A DNA stretch of 5,546 nucleotides, taken from positions 494 through 6,039 of the forward strand of contig CAKKST010000220.1 in NCBI GenBank assembly GCA_919903585.1, read 5' to 3'. The notes under the pieces were generated by a model. It searched no databases and was not told where the DNA came from. It worked only from the letters and a program-made list of their open reading frames with translations. The stretch comes from Nitrospiria bacterium. GTDB lineage: Bacteria > Nitrospirota > CAKKRA01 > 9FT-COMBO-42-15. The translations under genes were made by a program, and so were the position numbers. Shown here piece by piece: positions 5,266 through 5,546 of the stretch (position 1 is its first letter; every line of letters starts with the position of its first letter).

Positions 5266-5302
5266 AAAAAAAGAGGGTGGATTTATTTTGTTCAATCCGC
5301 CC
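5266..5302 (-). terminator. Intrinsic terminator for the CGCGC mini-protein gene
   Basis: Reading the minus strand, GGGCGGATT (5302-5294) pairs with AATCCACCC (5283-5275) with a single C-A mismatch around a 10-nt loop, followed by TCTTTTTTT. It begins 17 nt after the stop codon at 5319, the expected position, and supports the reality of that small gene. Confidence 0.7.
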
Positions 5303-5318
5303 TTCATAAAAGACTTCT

Positions 5319-5438
5319 CTATTTCGCCTTTTTCATGGGTGGAACACAGCCACACCCGCAGGAATTTTTTGTCTCGCCCTTAACTTCAGTTTTCTTTTTT
5401 TCAGGATGTTCTTTTGCCTCTTTTTTATCTTTTGTCAT
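5319..5438 (-). CDS. 39-residue lysine-rich protein with CGCGC motif
   Basis: ATG 5438-5436 opens a 39-codon gene ending TAG 5321-5319. It has a strong SD (GGGGGTGAT, one mismatch from the ideal GGAGGTGAT, about 4 nt before the ATG) and its own terminator at 5266-5302. Residues 1-25 are highly charged (MTKDKKEAKEHPEKKK), with no membrane segment. Residues 27-31 are Cys-Gly-Cys-Gly-Cys, followed by VPPM and a basic end KKAK. Three cysteines spaced by glycine near the C-terminus suggest binding of a soft metal such as Cu, Zn or an Fe-S precursor, or a thiol role; this is inference. No named family is assigned. It is too short for most gene finders and may be missed in related genomes. Confidence 0.7.
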   Translation of the reverse strand: MTKDKKEAKEHPEKKKTEVKGETKNSCGCGCVPPMKKAK

Positions 5439-5546
5439 TGCTATCACCCCCTTTTTGTTTAAGTTTTTGCTTATTAACTTATATATATTGTTAAAAAAAT
5501 CCCTTATTTTGTTTTTGAATTTACTTTGTGAATTATTTTCATACCT
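5439..5546. other. AT-rich upstream region of the mini-protein gene, with inverted repeat
   Basis: The stretch is strongly AT-rich. TTAAC (5474-5478) and GTTAA (5490-5494) form a perfect 5-bp inverted repeat around TTATATATATT. It lies 36-56 bp upstream of the mini-protein ATG and could be an operator over a TATA-like -10 element. No -35 box at a proper distance was found, so no promoter is called. Nothing else could be supported up to the window edge. Confidence 0.3.

Noticed and set aside
5504..5546. Minus-strand frame ending MKIIHKVNSKTK at the window edge
   Set aside because: Could be the end of a gene off the window, but 13 codons in AT-rich DNA are not enough to support it.
1..5546. 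tRNA, rRNA, CRISPR array, insertion sequence or riboswitch
   Set aside because: No cloverleaf, repeat-spacer pattern, transposase motif or known aptamer pattern was seen by eye on either strand.

Overview
This window of about 5.5 kb has moderate to low GC and reads like part of a Gram-negative bacterial chromosome. The evidence is a Sec-type signal peptide on a probable periplasmic enzyme, a YqgE/AlgH protein, good Shine-Dalgarno (SD) sites and sigma70-like promoters. The HD-domain protein, the membrane-anchored YqgE and the lysine-rich CGCGC mini-protein would fit an anaerobic Nitrospirota or Desulfobacterota-like lineage. That placement is a weak inference, since no rRNA or other marker gene is present. 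The LysR regulator and the propeller/Hsp31 gene look more like genes common in Bacteroidota and may have arrived together by transfer.

Layout. Positions 1-558 (minus) hold an RraA-family gene cut by the left edge. Positions 639-1232 (minus) hold an HD-domain 5'-nucleotidase (HDDC2/YfbR type). From 1233 to 1410 lies a divergent promoter region. Positions 1411-2133 (plus) hold a YqgE/AlgH protein with an added N-terminal membrane segment. Positions 2168-2314 (minus) hold a start-less 48-codon open frame that resembles the C-terminus of a MarR-like regulator. Positions 2290-3180 (minus) hold a LysR-type regulator. From 3181 to 3369 lies a compact divergent control region: two face-to-face promoters share the same 33 bp around a dyad and a direct repeat, followed by a small broken reading frame with a strong SD. 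Positions 3370-5052 (plus) hold a secreted SMP-30-like beta-propeller fused in frame to an Hsp31/DJ-1 domain. A strong intrinsic terminator follows at 5070-5102. The right end has a short gene fragment, a minus-strand terminator, and a 39-residue lysine-rich protein with a CGCGC motif (5319-5438, minus).

How the parts may work together. The LysR regulator and the fusion gene are divergently transcribed from overlapping promoters, the classic arrangement in which a LysR protein controls its neighbour and itself. The fusion joins a lactonase-type metal-binding propeller (all four expected ligands visible) to a Cys-His-Glu Hsp31-type domain. The Hsp31 half has its own near-perfect SD and ATG at the junction. 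One gene could therefore make an exported two-domain protein and a separate cytoplasmic Hsp31 protein. A role in detoxifying reactive carbonyls or lactones is plausible but inferred. The left-hand genes appear to be unrelated housekeeping functions.
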